Positions 8,825-17,050 of a stretch of DNA of 64,000 nt are shown here, piece by piece. Below the pieces are notes generated by a model, which worked only from the letters and a program-made list of their open reading frames with translations, made no database searches and was not told the origin of the DNA. The translations under genes and the position numbers were made by a program. The stretch's first letter is position 1; each line of letters begins with the position of its first letter. This DNA is from Iodobacter fluviatilis (lineage in GTDB: Bacteria; Pseudomonadota; Gammaproteobacteria; Burkholderiales; Chitinibacteraceae), in assembly GCF_900451195.1 (NCBI RefSeq), contig NZ_UGHR01000001.1, positions 1,736,001 through 1,800,000 of the forward strand, written 5' to 3'.

Positions 8825-9445
8825 TTATTCTTGTAAAAAAGGGCGATTGCGTAATTGTACATTCTGATTCAGATGTGCTTTGAATTTTCCCGCATTATCT
8901 GTGGCTTCTAAATCAATATCTAAGCTGTTGATCACCGTTTTTACTGTATTGCCTGCTTTTTCAAGCGAATATTGAGGTGTGATTTTAAATTGAGTAATGA
9001 GGATATTGCGTGGGCTGTTCAGGGGCTGCCACTGGCCATCATTGCAGCTGCTGGCGTTGTTTGAGGTCAGCATATTCACAAAATTGCCTGCTTTATCTGA
9101 TGCTGTAAATTGAAAACCATGGGTGTTTTTATCAGGGAAATCCGGATTATGGTAGCGAAATAAAACGCAGCTTTGCCCCGCTGTATTAATAATCCATATT
9201 TTTCGCATTTCACTGATCTGATTGTCATCAGGATGATAGCCTGCACGGCGCAGATCGCGGCTGATCAAAGACAGCATGGCTTGGGTATCCTGCTGCAAAA
9301 TAATACTGCGCTGAGTGTCTGTGCTGGTGAATAAATTGCTGAGTGATAAGCTGGAAATACCGGCAAGCAGCAATAGCCCCATGGCGGTGGCCAGCATCAT
9401 TTCAATTAAAGATAAACCCTGCTGGGTATGAAGTTTTAAATGCAT
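8825..9445 (-). CDS. PilW-like minor pilin
   Basis: 206 residues starting at the ATG at 9445, which gives the prepilin leader MHLKLHTQQG|LSLIEMM with Glu+5. PilW proteins are medium-length minor pilins that prime pilus assembly together with FimT/PilV/PilX. The body contains CVLFRYHNPD and paired Cys typical of the family. It overlaps the end of the FimT-like gene by 10 bases and is followed 13 bases later by the PilX-like gene, so the set is translated as one message. Confidence 0.8.
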   Translation of the reverse strand: MHLKLHTQQGLSLIEMMLATAMGLLLLAGISSLSLSNLFTSTDTQRSIILQQDTQAMLSLISRDLRRAGYHPDDNQISEMRKIWIINTAGQSCVLFRYHNPDFPDKNTHGFQFTASDKAGNFVNMLTSNNASSCNDGQWQPLNSPRNILITQFKITPQYSLEKAGNTVKTVINSLDIDLEATDNAGKFKAHLNQNVQLRNRPFLQE

Positions 9446-9960
9446 TCCGCATATTTTCCGAAAACTATGCTGCCCTTGGGGCGGCATAGGGTGGATAAGC
9501 CGGTTGCGGTAATTTGTAATTGCAGCTGGTATTTTCCGGATTGAAATTGAATAAACTGCTGCTGCGTAAAATCAGGCAGGCCATTGTAATTATGGAATTT
9601 ATTTTCTTTTAATGCATCACTCAATGAGCTTAATTCAACCCCTCTATGCTCTTCTGATTTTTGCTGGCGCAGTAGGGTGCTGCCTTCACCGCAGGGGGTA
9701 ACAGTACAAATTTGCAAAGACCAGTTTTGATTGCTCGTGCGTTTAGCCACATAAAAAACAGCGGGGCTGTGTGCACCGCCAAATTTAACCGCTGTACTGC
9801 GGGCAAACAACCAATCGTTTTGTGCTTCTAAAACAGCGCTTTGCAAACGATAGCGCTGCAACATGCCGGTAAAGCCGGGGATGGCGATGCTCAGGATAAT
9901 GCCCAGCACAATCAGGGTGACCATTAATTCGATTAAGCTAAAAGCGAGGTGTTTACGCAT
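9436..9960 (-). CDS. FimT/GspH-like minor pilin (first gene of second set)
   Basis: 174 residues from ATG 9960. The leader [26 protein letters not shown] has an Ala before the cleavage point rather than Gly, followed by F and Glu+5. The length and the Cys pair near the end (LCRPKG, AECI) fit the GspH/FimT family. It opens the second set (FimT, PilW, PilX, PilV). A 217-base gap separates it from the first set, and its promoter probably lies there. Confidence is high for pilin, moderate for the subfamily. Confidence 0.8.
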   Translation of the reverse strand: MRKHLAFSLIELMVTLIVLGIILSIAIPGFTGMLQRYRLQSAVLEAQNDWLFARSTAVKFGGAHSPAVFYVAKRTSNQNWSLQICTVTPCGEGSTLLRQQKSEEHRGVELSSLSDALKENKFHNYNGLPDFTQQQFIQFQSGKYQLQLQITATGLSTLCRPKGSIVFGKYAECI

Positions 9961-10139
9961 TGGGCCATTTTTTGTGTTGCAGTTGTTGAGGTATAGCATG
10001 GGGGCGATGTCAGTTAATGACTTATATTGCGTGGTGTATGGCGGGCCGTGGCAGCGTTACGAAGGGGGCATATTTTACGCTTAAACAGGGCGTGCCGCTG
10101 CCGGACCAGATCAAAGGTTGGGCAGGAATTAACATCAAT

Positions 10140-10168
10140 CAGCCCCGTAAATCAGATTTACGGGGCTG
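10140..10168 (-). terminator. Hairpin after the first pilin set
   Basis: CAGCCCCGTAAAT (10140-10152) and ATTTACGGGGCTG (10156-10168) form a perfect 13-bp stem with a 3-base loop. It lies 10 bases after the stop of the large PilX-like gene. No T run follows, so it may slow decay or reduce read-through into the second set rather than fully stop it. Confidence 0.5.
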
Positions 10169-10177
10169 TGCAGGGGA

Positions 10178-12118
10178 TTATATATATCTGACCCAGCGAA
10201 CAACCGTGCTGGCTGCGCTGCCACTGCCACCTCCGCCGGGGGGGGAGGCGGTTTGGTCTGCTTTAAAACTATCGGGCAAATTAGTCAGAATAATTTTTGT
10301 ACTATTTTGAATGGTGTTGCTGGTTTTGCTACCTAAAGCCAAGGCTGTAATATAGCCATGAATTTTTGTATCGCCCGTATTGCCATATAAATTGCCCGCC
10401 CAAACGCTGCCATAAATATCAGAGCTATTGGCAAAGCTGATATCGCCACCCTGGTAAACATCCTTCAGTGTGCTGCCCGCCATAGTAGAGAAATTGCCAA
10501 TCCCGCCATCGATATCGCTATTCCAGTTTGTGGCAGAAGCACAAAACTGCGATGGAATTAATCCATAGTAAGTTTGATTGCAATAGCCAAGCGGTGAATA
10601 AATAGCCGAGCCTACTTTTCCTGAATACCCCGCATAGTTAGGCGCATAAATAGTGGCGGATGCTGTGGTTTTAAAATTTAATGTGGTGATAAAAGTATTG
10701 TAATAAGTACCATTTTGCACCGCTAAATGACCTTCAAACCACGCTACGCCGGGTGCAATTCCTTTACCATTAATGGTCCAGAGTTTTTTGCTGCTGTCAT
10801 AAGAAAAGCAGGAGTTTGAGCTTGAAAACCCTTCACAAATTGTTTTTTGTGTATCAAGTGCGCGGCCTGTGCATTGAGCTGCCGATACCGGACCGGATAC
10901 ATTCGTACATAGATAGTCTTTCTGGCTAGTTCCAAAAGATCCAATATAGTAATCGCCTTCGGCGATGCCACTGATTCGTTTGACCTTTACTTTCATAAAG
11001 CCATCGTCATCAATATAAAAAGCGTAATTGGCTAAATCTTTATAAGCATAGGCATCAAAGCTATCGTCGGGAGTGAGCGTCACGATAGGCACATTCACGA
11101 TTAAATCAGGTACAACGCTAATCATGCTGGTATCAAACCAATCCCCCGGCTTTTTTATGCCTAGTTTTACTTTGTCAAATTGGGGTTTGCCCGTTGCGCC
11201 TGTATAGCCAGAGGCCACGTCAAACTGGGGCAAGGTAGTGATTTCAAAATGATCGGTAGCAGGGTTAAAGCTATAAGCTGTTTGGTATCCGCTCTGAAAT
11301 TTTGCGCCACCATTTGTGATATCCAGCGCGCCACCCGCCAAAAGATCGAGCACTTCCGTTGAATTTTTAACCGTGATATTGCCATTGGCTGCTGCATGAG
11401 GAATGGTGCCGTTATTGTCTAGTAAGATATTGCCGCGGGAGAGCAGGGCTTTGGAGCTAGTGCTGCCTGTGAGCGTGATATTTCCATTGGCGTGCAGCAA
11501 GCCAAAGCTGCTGCCAGAAGTAATGGTGATATTGCCCGTAGAGCGGATAACGCCAACGCCAGTAATTGAATTACCACTGGTTTCAACATTGCCGTTTACA
11601 CGGATTTCCATATTATGCACATCACCCTCAAATAATTGGATGGCACCGCCCAGCTTTAAATCACTATTAAACATCACCACGCCTCTGGATGGGCGTACGG
11701 GGGGTGTGCCCGGTGTGACGACAATGCTGGCTGCCAGCCTTGAGCTGGAAGCTAGGCTGGTGCTGGTGCCAGCCAGACCGGTGACCACAATATTAAATTG
11801 GCTTGGCGGGCCTGCTGTTGCGCTGGTAACTTGCAGCGTGATATTGGGCACGCCGGTGAGGGTGATATTTTGCGGCGAGGTGGCCGCAGCCGTTGCCAGT
11901 GTTTGCAGCTGAGCGGCCGTCATATTGTTAAAAACAGCCTGGGCGATATCCAGCCCTTGCCATGCCCGCATCTGGGCCTGAGTAGCCGCCAGCGAGGTGT
12001 TTTGCTGCTCCTGCATCCCCTTTACATAGTAATTAGCGCCCAAAACAGTTGCGCCAAGTGCTAGGCCGACAAAAATAAGGATCAGAACCGTTGCCATGCC
12101 TTTTTGTGGGTTTTTCAT
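10178..12118 (-). CDS. Large PilX-like pilin with beta-solenoid-like repeat body
   Basis: 646 residues from the ATG at 12118, which overlaps the stop of the upstream PilW gene (ATGA). The leader MKNPQKG|MATVLILIFVGLALG lacks Glu+5, a mark of tip subunits. The middle (about 180-320) has short repeats such as VNGNVETSGNSITGVGVI, GNITITSG, HANGNITLTGS and RGNILLDNNG. These are right-handed beta-helix-like and reminiscent of bactofilin-type repeats. A run of eight G (10238-10245 on the plus strand, C in the coding strand) lies at about codon 625, and slippage there would change only the last 20 residues. It is last of the first pilin set. The probable role is an exposed tip or adhesive component where other species have PilX plus PilY1. 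Confidence 0.7.
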   Translation of the reverse strand: MKNPQKGMATVLILIFVGLALGATVLGANYYVKGMQEQQNTSLAATQAQMRAWQGLDIAQAVFNNMTAAQLQTLATAAATSPQNITLTGVPNITLQVTSATAGPPSQFNIVVTGLAGTSTSLASSSRLAASIVVTPGTPPVRPSRGVVMFNSDLKLGGAIQLFEGDVHNMEIRVNGNVETSGNSITGVGVIRSTGNITITSGSSFGLLHANGNITLTGSTSSKALLSRGNILLDNNGTIPHAAANGNITVKNSTEVLDLLAGGALDITNGGAKFQSGYQTAYSFNPATDHFEITTLPQFDVASGYTGATGKPQFDKVKLGIKKPGDWFDTSMISVVPDLIVNVPIVTLTPDDSFDAYAYKDLANYAFYIDDDGFMKVKVKRISGIAEGDYYIGSFGTSQKDYLCTNVSGPVSAAQCTGRALDTQKTICEGFSSSNSCFSYDSSKKLWTINGKGIAPGVAWFEGHLAVQNGTYYNTFITTLNFKTTASATIYAPNYAGYSGKVGSAIYSPLGYCNQTYYGLIPSQFCASATNWNSDIDGGIGNFSTMAGSTLKDVYQGGDISFANSSDIYGSVWAGNLYGNTGDTKIHGYITALALGSKTSNTIQNSTKIILTNLPDSFKADQTASPPGGGGSGSAASTVVRWVRYI

Positions 12119-12759
12119 GGGGAAACCACCAGATTGGATAAGCAGCTTTGCGAGCTGACTGGCTGCCCGATTGCATTGTTTGATTGGAGGGTGATGGTGG
12201 CTTTGCCAAGGCTTGCATAGCCAAATTGGCTGCAAGTGCCCGCAGTATTACTCAGCAAAAAATTAAAAGTGCCAAGGCTTGCAAGCGGTTTGCCTGTGGC
12301 CCAGTTGGCAGTAGACCATGTAGTAAGCCCCGCACAATTGATGGGGCCAAGCAGCAGCAGGCCTTTGTCTGGCGCAGCAAAGAGGGCTGAGCATTCAAAA
12401 TTTGTCCCCAGATTACGCAGCCAGACTAGGGCATTGGCCGTTTTGTCATTGGCTGCAACCGTGCCGCTGAGCTTATTGCTTGCAGAGAAAGTAGCGCCTT
12501 TAAGCGCGATGATATTGTCACTGACTCTGGCGTTGTTAATGCCAAAGCCGGCGTCTTGCAGCAAAATGGGCGCAATGGTCATGGCGCTGGTTCTTTCAGC
12601 GTCTTGTTTGCTGATTTGGGTGGTATCTGCCGTAATTCTGATTGAATGGCGAAACAGGGTCAGCATGGCCAGGGCTGTAATCAGCGAGATGGTAATGCCT
12701 ACCAGCAAGCTAATTAAAGAAACCCCGCTTTGCGATTTAATTGAGCGAAATAACACCAT
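12115..12759 (-). CDS. PilW-like minor pilin
   Basis: 214 residues from ATG 12759 (an in-frame ATG three codons earlier is also possible). Leader MVLFRSIKSQSG|VSLISLLVG: the residue at +5 is Ser rather than Glu, which is unusual. The mature part continues with ISLITALAMLTLFRHSI and has a Cys pair near the C terminus (GTCSQFGY, SSQSCL). It overlaps the PilV-like gene upstream and the large PilX-like gene downstream. The PilW call rests on length and position in the FimT-PilV-PilW-PilX order. Confidence 0.75.
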   Translation of the reverse strand: MVLFRSIKSQSGVSLISLLVGITISLITALAMLTLFRHSIRITADTTQISKQDAERTSAMTIAPILLQDAGFGINNARVSDNIIALKGATFSASNKLSGTVAANDKTANALVWLRNLGTNFECSALFAAPDKGLLLLGPINCAGLTTWSTANWATGKPLASLGTFNFLLSNTAGTCSQFGYASLGKATITLQSNNAIGQPVSSQSCLSNLVVSP

Positions 12760-13147
12760 CGCCCCCAATCAGTTTCGCGTTTGTTACATCTTGTTTGGTG
12801 GTCAGAGCAGACGCTGTAATCGGTGAGTTGGCCGCCGCAGGAATATTAATCGTCTGCCCTGCAACCGTCGCAGTAAATGCATTGCGCTGGCATTGGGCAG
12901 TCAGCGCCACATTTTTATTCGCGACAGTAACCGAAGGGCTGGCCGCGGCACATAAAGCACTGACGCCCTCTGTTTGTGCGGCTGAACGTAGGGCAAACAG
13001 CGCCATGTTTTGCACCGATGTGTTTTTTTGTGCCACGGCCGTTTTGGCCACTAAAAAAGTCAGCCCAATCATAATCACGCCAAGCAGCACAATGGAAACC
13101 AGTGCCTCGATCATGGCGTCGCCTTTTTGTTTATACAAGCTTGCCAT
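12737..13147 (-). CDS. PilV-like minor pilin
   Basis: 136 residues. Leader [29 protein letters not shown] with Glu+5; the first mature residue is Asp instead of the usual Phe or Met. PilV-type pilins have this D/F-S/A-M-I/L-E pattern. It overlaps the FimT-like gene upstream by 17 bases and the PilW-like gene downstream. It is shorter than the PilV-like protein of the second set and has no extra C-terminal module. Confidence 0.75.
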   Translation of the reverse strand: MASLYKQKGDAMIEALVSIVLLGVIMIGLTFLVAKTAVAQKNTSVQNMALFALRSAAQTEGVSALCAAASPSVTVANKNVALTAQCQRNAFTATVAGQTINIPAAANSPITASALTTKQDVTNAKLIGGDGVISLN

Positions 13148-13580
13148 TAACGCGATCGCCTTTTTCTGTAATGGAGTAAGTCAGTGCTCTGGCGGCAAGG
13201 CCCGTTCTGTCCAGCTGAATGGTGGTGATATCGCTGCTGTCGCTGTCGCTGATGCTGACCGCGGCATTTTTTGCAAAAGCCGCTGACCAGATTGCAGTGC
13301 TGGCCGTGCAGCCGCCACCTGCCACATTGCCAGCGCAGATAAAGACTTTTTGCCCGGTAATTTGCAAGCCAGCTGCTGTGCCGTTGGCGTTTCTGATGGC
13401 CAGTGCTTTAGCTTTGGAGTGTGCCATTTTTAAAACGCTTTCTGATTTTTGCAAATCACTCAAAACCAGCCAGGAAGAGCCCAGAGAAACGGCTGTAAGC
13501 GTCAGCATGACAAAAATCACTATGGTCACCATCAGCTCAATCAGGCTGAAGCCTGCTTGCTTACCAGCTTGTGAATCCAC
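13131..13580 (-). CDS. FimT/GspH-like minor pilin (first set)
   Basis: 149 residues. Leader [30 protein letters not shown] with Glu+5. A Cys pair (FICAG, GGGCTAS) and a helix of charged residues after the membrane segment fit GspH/FimT proteins. It overlaps the end of the PilE-like gene by 20 bases and the start of the PilV-like gene, indicating coupled translation. Role: minor pilin in assembly priming. Confidence 0.8.
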   Translation of the reverse strand: MDSQAGKQAGFSLIELMVTIVIFVMLTLTAVSLGSSWLVLSDLQKSESVLKMAHSKAKALAIRNANGTAAGLQITGQKVFICAGNVAGGGCTASTAIWSAAFAKNAAVSISDSDSSDITTIQLDRTGLAARALTYSITEKGDRVNGKLV

Positions 13581-13992
13581 AATCGGCTCCTGTTGCTTTT
13601 CGGTCGTTAGCGGAAGTCAGCTTGAGTGTGCAGGTGAATTTTGTGCTGATGGCAGTCAGGCTGTAGCTGTTTCTATCATCCGCAATAATTGTTTTGTAAG
13701 TAAAGTCGGATTGAGAGGGCTGCCAGCCGGTGACTAATGCCTTAGTCGTTTCCGTTGTATTGGTGGTTAGCTCGTCAATGACATTGCCATCGGCGCCAGT
13801 GAATTCGTAACTTAATCTGCGCTGTAGTTTTTGTTCGAAAAATAGCGATAAAGAAACTAAATCTCCTGCTGCAGATTTTGCTGCCGCTTGGCGGATATAA
13901 CGCTGATAACTGGGAATGGCAATCGAGGCCAGAATGGCAATAATGGCCACAACAATCATCATTTCTATCAGAGTAAAACCATTCTTTTTCAT
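13561..13992 (-). CDS. PilE-like type IV pilin
   Basis: 143 residues with the short leader [30 protein letters not shown], Glu+5 and the usual tyrosine after the helix. Two Cys near the end (FTCTL, ADCGF) probably form the D-region disulfide. Proteins of this size encoded beside FimT-PilV-PilW-PilX sets are the PilE minor pilins of the cluster rather than the major pilin; the sequence alone does not decide. It is the third gene of the first set, 68 bases after the small periplasmic protein gene. Confidence 0.8.
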   Translation of the reverse strand: MKKNGFTLIEMMIVVAIIAILASIAIPSYQRYIRQAAAKSAAGDLVSLSLFFEQKLQRRLSYEFTGADGNVIDELTTNTTETTKALVTGWQPSQSDFTYKTIIADDRNSYSLTAISTKFTCTLKLTSANDRKATGADCGFTSW

Positions 13993-14060
13993 AACAGCCC
14001 AAAAGATACCGAGTTAATTGAAATATTCTTATATTTTTTATGTTTTGATTAAGGCTAAAA

Positions 14061-14498
14061 CTATAAAGTGCGCTCTTTATTCAGTGCGTCTTTATTTTTT
14101 TTGATTTGATTTAAATTTGCGTTATAAATTTCAGTTGCCTGTGTTTCTGCTTGAATCTGGCTCAGCAGATTTTCACGCAAATTAGGGTTTTTTTCTTCAG
14201 CGGCTCTTTTATATAGCTTGCTTAATTTTTCCCTGGATTCTGCAATGTTTTTTAAATTGCGCTGCTCCATATTGTTCAATATGGTCAGTGCTTCATTAGG
14301 GGCTGGCGTTGCAGGGCTGGAGGCTTGTGTGGCCGCAGCGGTAGCAGGTTTTACAATATGAACTTTAGCCTTAGGTGACATTGACGCAGCATCGCCAAAG
14401 CTTACGCTGCCATTGGCTTCTCTTTGTACATACACCGCGGAGGCCAGCAGGGTGCCGGATAAAAAGAAAATGCTTAAAGCAAAAAGGGTGCGGAGCAT
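14061..14498 (-). CDS. Small secreted DUF4124-like protein within the pilin cluster
   Basis: 145 residues from ATG 14498, chosen because GAAGG lies 7 bases upstream and the protein then begins with a signal peptide (MLRTLFALSIFFLSGTLLASA). The region YVQREANGSVSFGDAASMSP resembles the DUF4124 pattern (Y-x-W/R-x-x-x-G-x-V-x-F-S/G-D). The C-terminal half is a charged, probably coiled-coil helix (REKLSKLYKRAAEEKN). It lies between two PilE-like genes, so a periplasmic role linked to pili is inferred from context only. Confidence 0.55.
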   Translation of the reverse strand: MLRTLFALSIFFLSGTLLASAVYVQREANGSVSFGDAASMSPKAKVHIVKPATAAATQASSPATPAPNEALTILNNMEQRNLKNIAESREKLSKLYKRAAEEKNPNLRENLLSQIQAETQATEIYNANLNQIKKNKDALNKERTL

Positions 14499-14556
14499 GA
14501 TAAAACCTTCAGCAGGTGGAGTGTTTTGCTCGTCGTGAGGTGACACATTTTGAGTT

Positions 14557-14964
14557 TTATTTTTGCCAGCACTGGGCCGGGGAGCCGCTTGCATTGCCAT
14601 GACTGATGGTCATCACCAATTCAGTGCAGCCTGTATCTTTACTTTGTGTTTTGCCCGCTTTGGCGGTAATGACATAGCCAGAGCCTGAGGGCTGGCTGAC
14701 CTTTACTTCATAAAACCCACTATCGCTTGTGATGGTATCGCTGCTGCTTAGCTTGAGCCCAGATGCACCAAAATCGCTGGTGTAAGCGGTATTGTTTGCC
14801 CGCCACTTTTCTTCGGCCTGCTGGATTTTTGCAATCATCACCACGGCATCGCTGCGGCGGCTTTTTCGCACGCTGTCCTGGTAGCTTGGAAGGGCGATGG
14901 CCGCAAGAATGCCGATGATGGCTACGACGATCATCATTTCAATAAGTGTAAAGCCTCTGTTCAT
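14557..14964 (-). CDS. PilE-like type IV pilin, first gene of the cluster
   Basis: 135 residues with leader [39 protein letters not shown], the classic PilE/PilA N terminus. Two Cys (DTGCTEL, PAQCWQK) mark the D region at the C terminus. It is the first gene of the pilin cluster; the small DUF4124-like gene follows. This type ([11 protein letters not shown]...A) is usual for minor PilE proteins of beta- and gammaproteobacteria. A promoter candidate lies 40-70 bases upstream. Confidence 0.85.
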   Translation of the reverse strand: MNRGFTLIEMMIVVAIIGILAAIALPSYQDSVRKSRRSDAVVMIAKIQQAEEKWRANNTAYTSDFGASGLKLSSSDTITSDSGFYEVKVSQPSGSGYVITAKAGKTQSKDTGCTELVMTISHGNASGSPAQCWQK

Positions 14965-15001
14965 AAGGAATTCACTTAGGGTGTTTTATTTATGTAAGGA
15001 G

Positions 15002-15030
15002 ATATTAGTGGTATTGACGAAAGGCGGCAA
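15002..15030 (-). promoter_or_regulatory. Possible sigma-70 promoter of the pilin cluster
   Basis: Minus strand: TTGCCG (15030-15025), 17 bases, TAATAT (15007-15002), 38 bases before the pilE-like start. Each box matches four of six consensus positions. No sigma-54 box (TGGCAC-N5-TTGC) was seen in the same stretch. The remaining 14965-15279 is strongly AT-rich and shows no gene. Confidence 0.35.
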
Positions 15031-15279
15031 TCTCTTTGTGCTATATAAGTATTTTGTTGTTTTGTCGATGGGTTGGGGTAAGTGTCGTGAAAATTATTAA
15101 TGTGAATTGGTGGGGTTTAGTGTATATATTATTGTTTTTAAAAGATAATTTTGTGTTTTTGCCGTTATCTCAGAAATGTTTCTTTTGTGTTTTAAAGACG
15201 GAAATAGTAAATATATTTTGTGTTGTTTTGATGAAAATAGAGGGGAATATTTTTAAAGTGGTATTGCTTAAAATGTCTG

Positions 15280-15316
15280 GGGATAAAAAAATCCCCAGCA
15301 AAGTGTGCCGGGGATT
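15280..15316 (-). terminator. Terminator of the Sua5 gene
   Basis: On the minus strand AATCCCC (15316-15310) pairs with GGGGATT (15296-15290) and is followed by a run of T. An overlapping second hairpin, CTGGGGAT with ATCCCCAG around AAAAAA, shares one arm, so two alternative stems exist. It lies 37 bases past the Sua5 stop. Confidence 0.75.
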
Positions 15317-15352
15317 TTGAGATGCCGCCTGACTAGGGTAGGAAAGTTGTGT

Positions 15353-16327
15353 TTAGTCCGGGGTCATTTTTTGATGCGCGGCCCGGCCCAGTCGGTCGTG
15401 TACTGCCAGCCAAGCGGGCTCATTAGGCGGAAGCACCAGTAAAATAGCATCCAGCCCCTGAGTATCTAAATCGCGCAAAGTGGCGTAAATCATTTGTGCG
15501 TATTCATCCGCGTTATCCGGCATCAGGATGTGCAGCGTGGTGTCATCCTGTGGCAAGGGCGCTTGTGTGTGCAATACCGCCAGCTTTTGCCCCGCTCTTG
15601 CCTGGGCTGCAGCCGCCATTTGTGTCTGATTGCCGGTTAATAGCGTGGTGCGCGGTGCATAGTGAGAATCCAATAAGCCTGAGGCACGAATCTTGGCGCT
15701 GCTGGCGTTTTGTAAGTGTTCAACGCTGTGGCCCAGCACGGCTTCAATTGCCTCACGGGCTACACCACCGGGGCGAAGTAAAACCGGGCGCGGGCCGATC
15801 AGGCTGATAATGGTTGATTCAACGCCCACGTCACAAGCGCCGCCATCCAGAATCAGCGACACACTTTCAGGACTGAATTCATCCCTTACATGTTGTGCGG
15901 TAGTGGGGCTGACATGGCCGAACTGATTGGCCGATGGGGCGGCAATGCCGCCGCCAAAGCGCTGCAATAGCTCGTGGGTAATTGGGTGATCAGGCGCGCG
16001 TAAACCTACACTGTCTTGCCCGCCGGTGACGGCATAGGAAACATGCGGTTGTTTTTTTAGGATTAGCGTCAGCGGGCCGGGCCAAAAAGCATCGGCCAGT
16101 TTCCATGCATCATCAGGGATCTCTGTGGCCCAATCACTGAGCTGTGCTTTTCCTGCAATATGCACAATGACAGGGTGATCGTTCGGGCGGCCTTTAGCGG
16201 CAAAAATTTTGGCCACGGCCAGTGGCTGAGCTGCATCTGCGGCTAAGCCATAAACTGTTTCAGTGGGAATGCCGACCAGCTCTCCGGCTTTAAGAAGGGC
16301 AAGGGCTTGATCCAGATCGCTAGTCAT
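15353..16327 (-). CDS. L-threonylcarbamoyladenylate synthase (Sua5/YciO/YrdC family)
   Basis: Cytosolic enzyme of 324 residues that makes threonylcarbamoyl-AMP from threonine, bicarbonate and ATP, the first step of t6A37 tRNA modification. The YrdC domain (1-200) shows the nucleotide-site motifs PTETVYGLAADA and KGRPNDHP and the SAN motif (APSANQFG). The extra C-terminal Sua5 domain (about 220-324, with SGLLDSHYAPRTTLL) distinguishes it from short TsaC. Other t6A genes are not nearby. It is divergent from luxS. Confidence 0.9.
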   Translation of the reverse strand: MTSDLDQALALLKAGELVGIPTETVYGLAADAAQPLAVAKIFAAKGRPNDHPVIVHIAGKAQLSDWATEIPDDAWKLADAFWPGPLTLILKKQPHVSYAVTGGQDSVGLRAPDHPITHELLQRFGGGIAAPSANQFGHVSPTTAQHVRDEFSPESVSLILDGGACDVGVESTIISLIGPRPVLLRPGGVAREAIEAVLGHSVEHLQNASSAKIRASGLLDSHYAPRTTLLTGNQTQMAAAAQARAGQKLAVLHTQAPLPQDDTTLHILMPDNADEYAQMIYATLRDLDTQGLDAILLVLPPNEPAWLAVHDRLGRAAHQKMTPD

Positions 16328-16490
16328 CAGAAGCTTTCATACAAAAGAGCGAATTATACCTTGATGTACAGCCAGCGCGAAGGCCGTTGTTTTAGTGCTT
16401 TCTTTAGGCCTGCAAGATGTTTAAGGTGGATATTCACGCGTGATACCATGCTGCAGCACTGGCCACTGGCCGTAATCTCAGAGAGGAAAT

Positions 16491-17000
16491 ATGCCTTTAT
16501 TAGATAGTTTTACCGTTGATCACACCCGTATGCAGGCCCCTGCGGTGCGCGTTGCCAAAACCATGCTGACCCCAAGTAAAGACACGATCACTGTGTTTGA
16601 TTTGCGTTTTAGCGTGCCTAATCAGGAAATTCTTTCTGAGCGCGGCATTCATACCCTAGAGCATTTATTTGCGGGCTTTATGCGTGACCATCTGAATGGC
16701 GATGGCGTAGAGATTATTGATATTTCGCCTATGGGCTGTCGTACTGGTTTTTATATGAGCTTATGCGGTGCCCCTAGCGAAGCGCGTGTGGCAAGTGCAT
16801 GGAAGTTGGCGATGGAGGATGTTTTAAAGGTAAAAGAGCAAAGTGAGATTCCGGAGTTGAACGAATACCAGTGCGGTACTTTTGTGATGCATTCATTGGA
16901 AGAAGCACAAGGTATTGCAAAAAATGTGATTGCCCGAGGTATTGGCGTCAATCGCAATGATGAATTAGCACTCTCAGCGGAAAAGCTGCAGTCCCTTTAA
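16491..17000 (+). CDS. luxS: S-ribosylhomocysteine lyase LuxS
   Basis: Cytosolic metalloenzyme of 169 residues that cleaves S-ribosylhomocysteine to homocysteine and DPD, the precursor of autoinducer-2, in the activated methyl cycle. Metal ligands His54 and His58 (HTLEH) and Cys128 (YQCGTF), and catalytic Cys83 (MGCRTGFY) are all present. AGAGG 5 bases before the ATG decides the start. It is a single-gene unit closed by a strong terminator. No pfs or metabolic partner gene is adjacent, so the role (quorum signal or only detoxification) stays open. Confidence 0.97.
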   Translation: MPLLDSFTVDHTRMQAPAVRVAKTMLTPSKDTITVFDLRFSVPNQEILSERGIHTLEHLFAGFMRDHLNGDGVEIIDISPMGCRTGFYMSLCGAPSEARVASAWKLAMEDVLKVKEQSEIPELNEYQCGTFVMHSLEEAQGIAKNVIARGIGVNRNDELALSAEKLQSL

Positions 17001-17012
17001 TTGGGTAGATGT

Positions 17013-17045
17013 AAAAAAGGCTGATTTTATATCAGCCTTTTTTTT
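17013..17045. terminator. Bidirectional terminator between luxS and emrB-like gene
   Basis: AAAGGCTGAT (17016-17025) and ATCAGCCTTT (17031-17040) form a 10-bp stem with a 5-base loop. T run 17038-17045 serves luxS and the A run 17013-17018 gives a U tract for the opposite strand. Confidence 0.9.
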
Positions 17046-17050
17046 GTTCA

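Noticed and set aside
15036..15320. 94-codon plus-strand frame in the AT-rich region upstream of the pilins
   Set aside because: Phe/Val/Leu-rich low-complexity translation, no ribosome site, and it runs into the Sua5 terminator.
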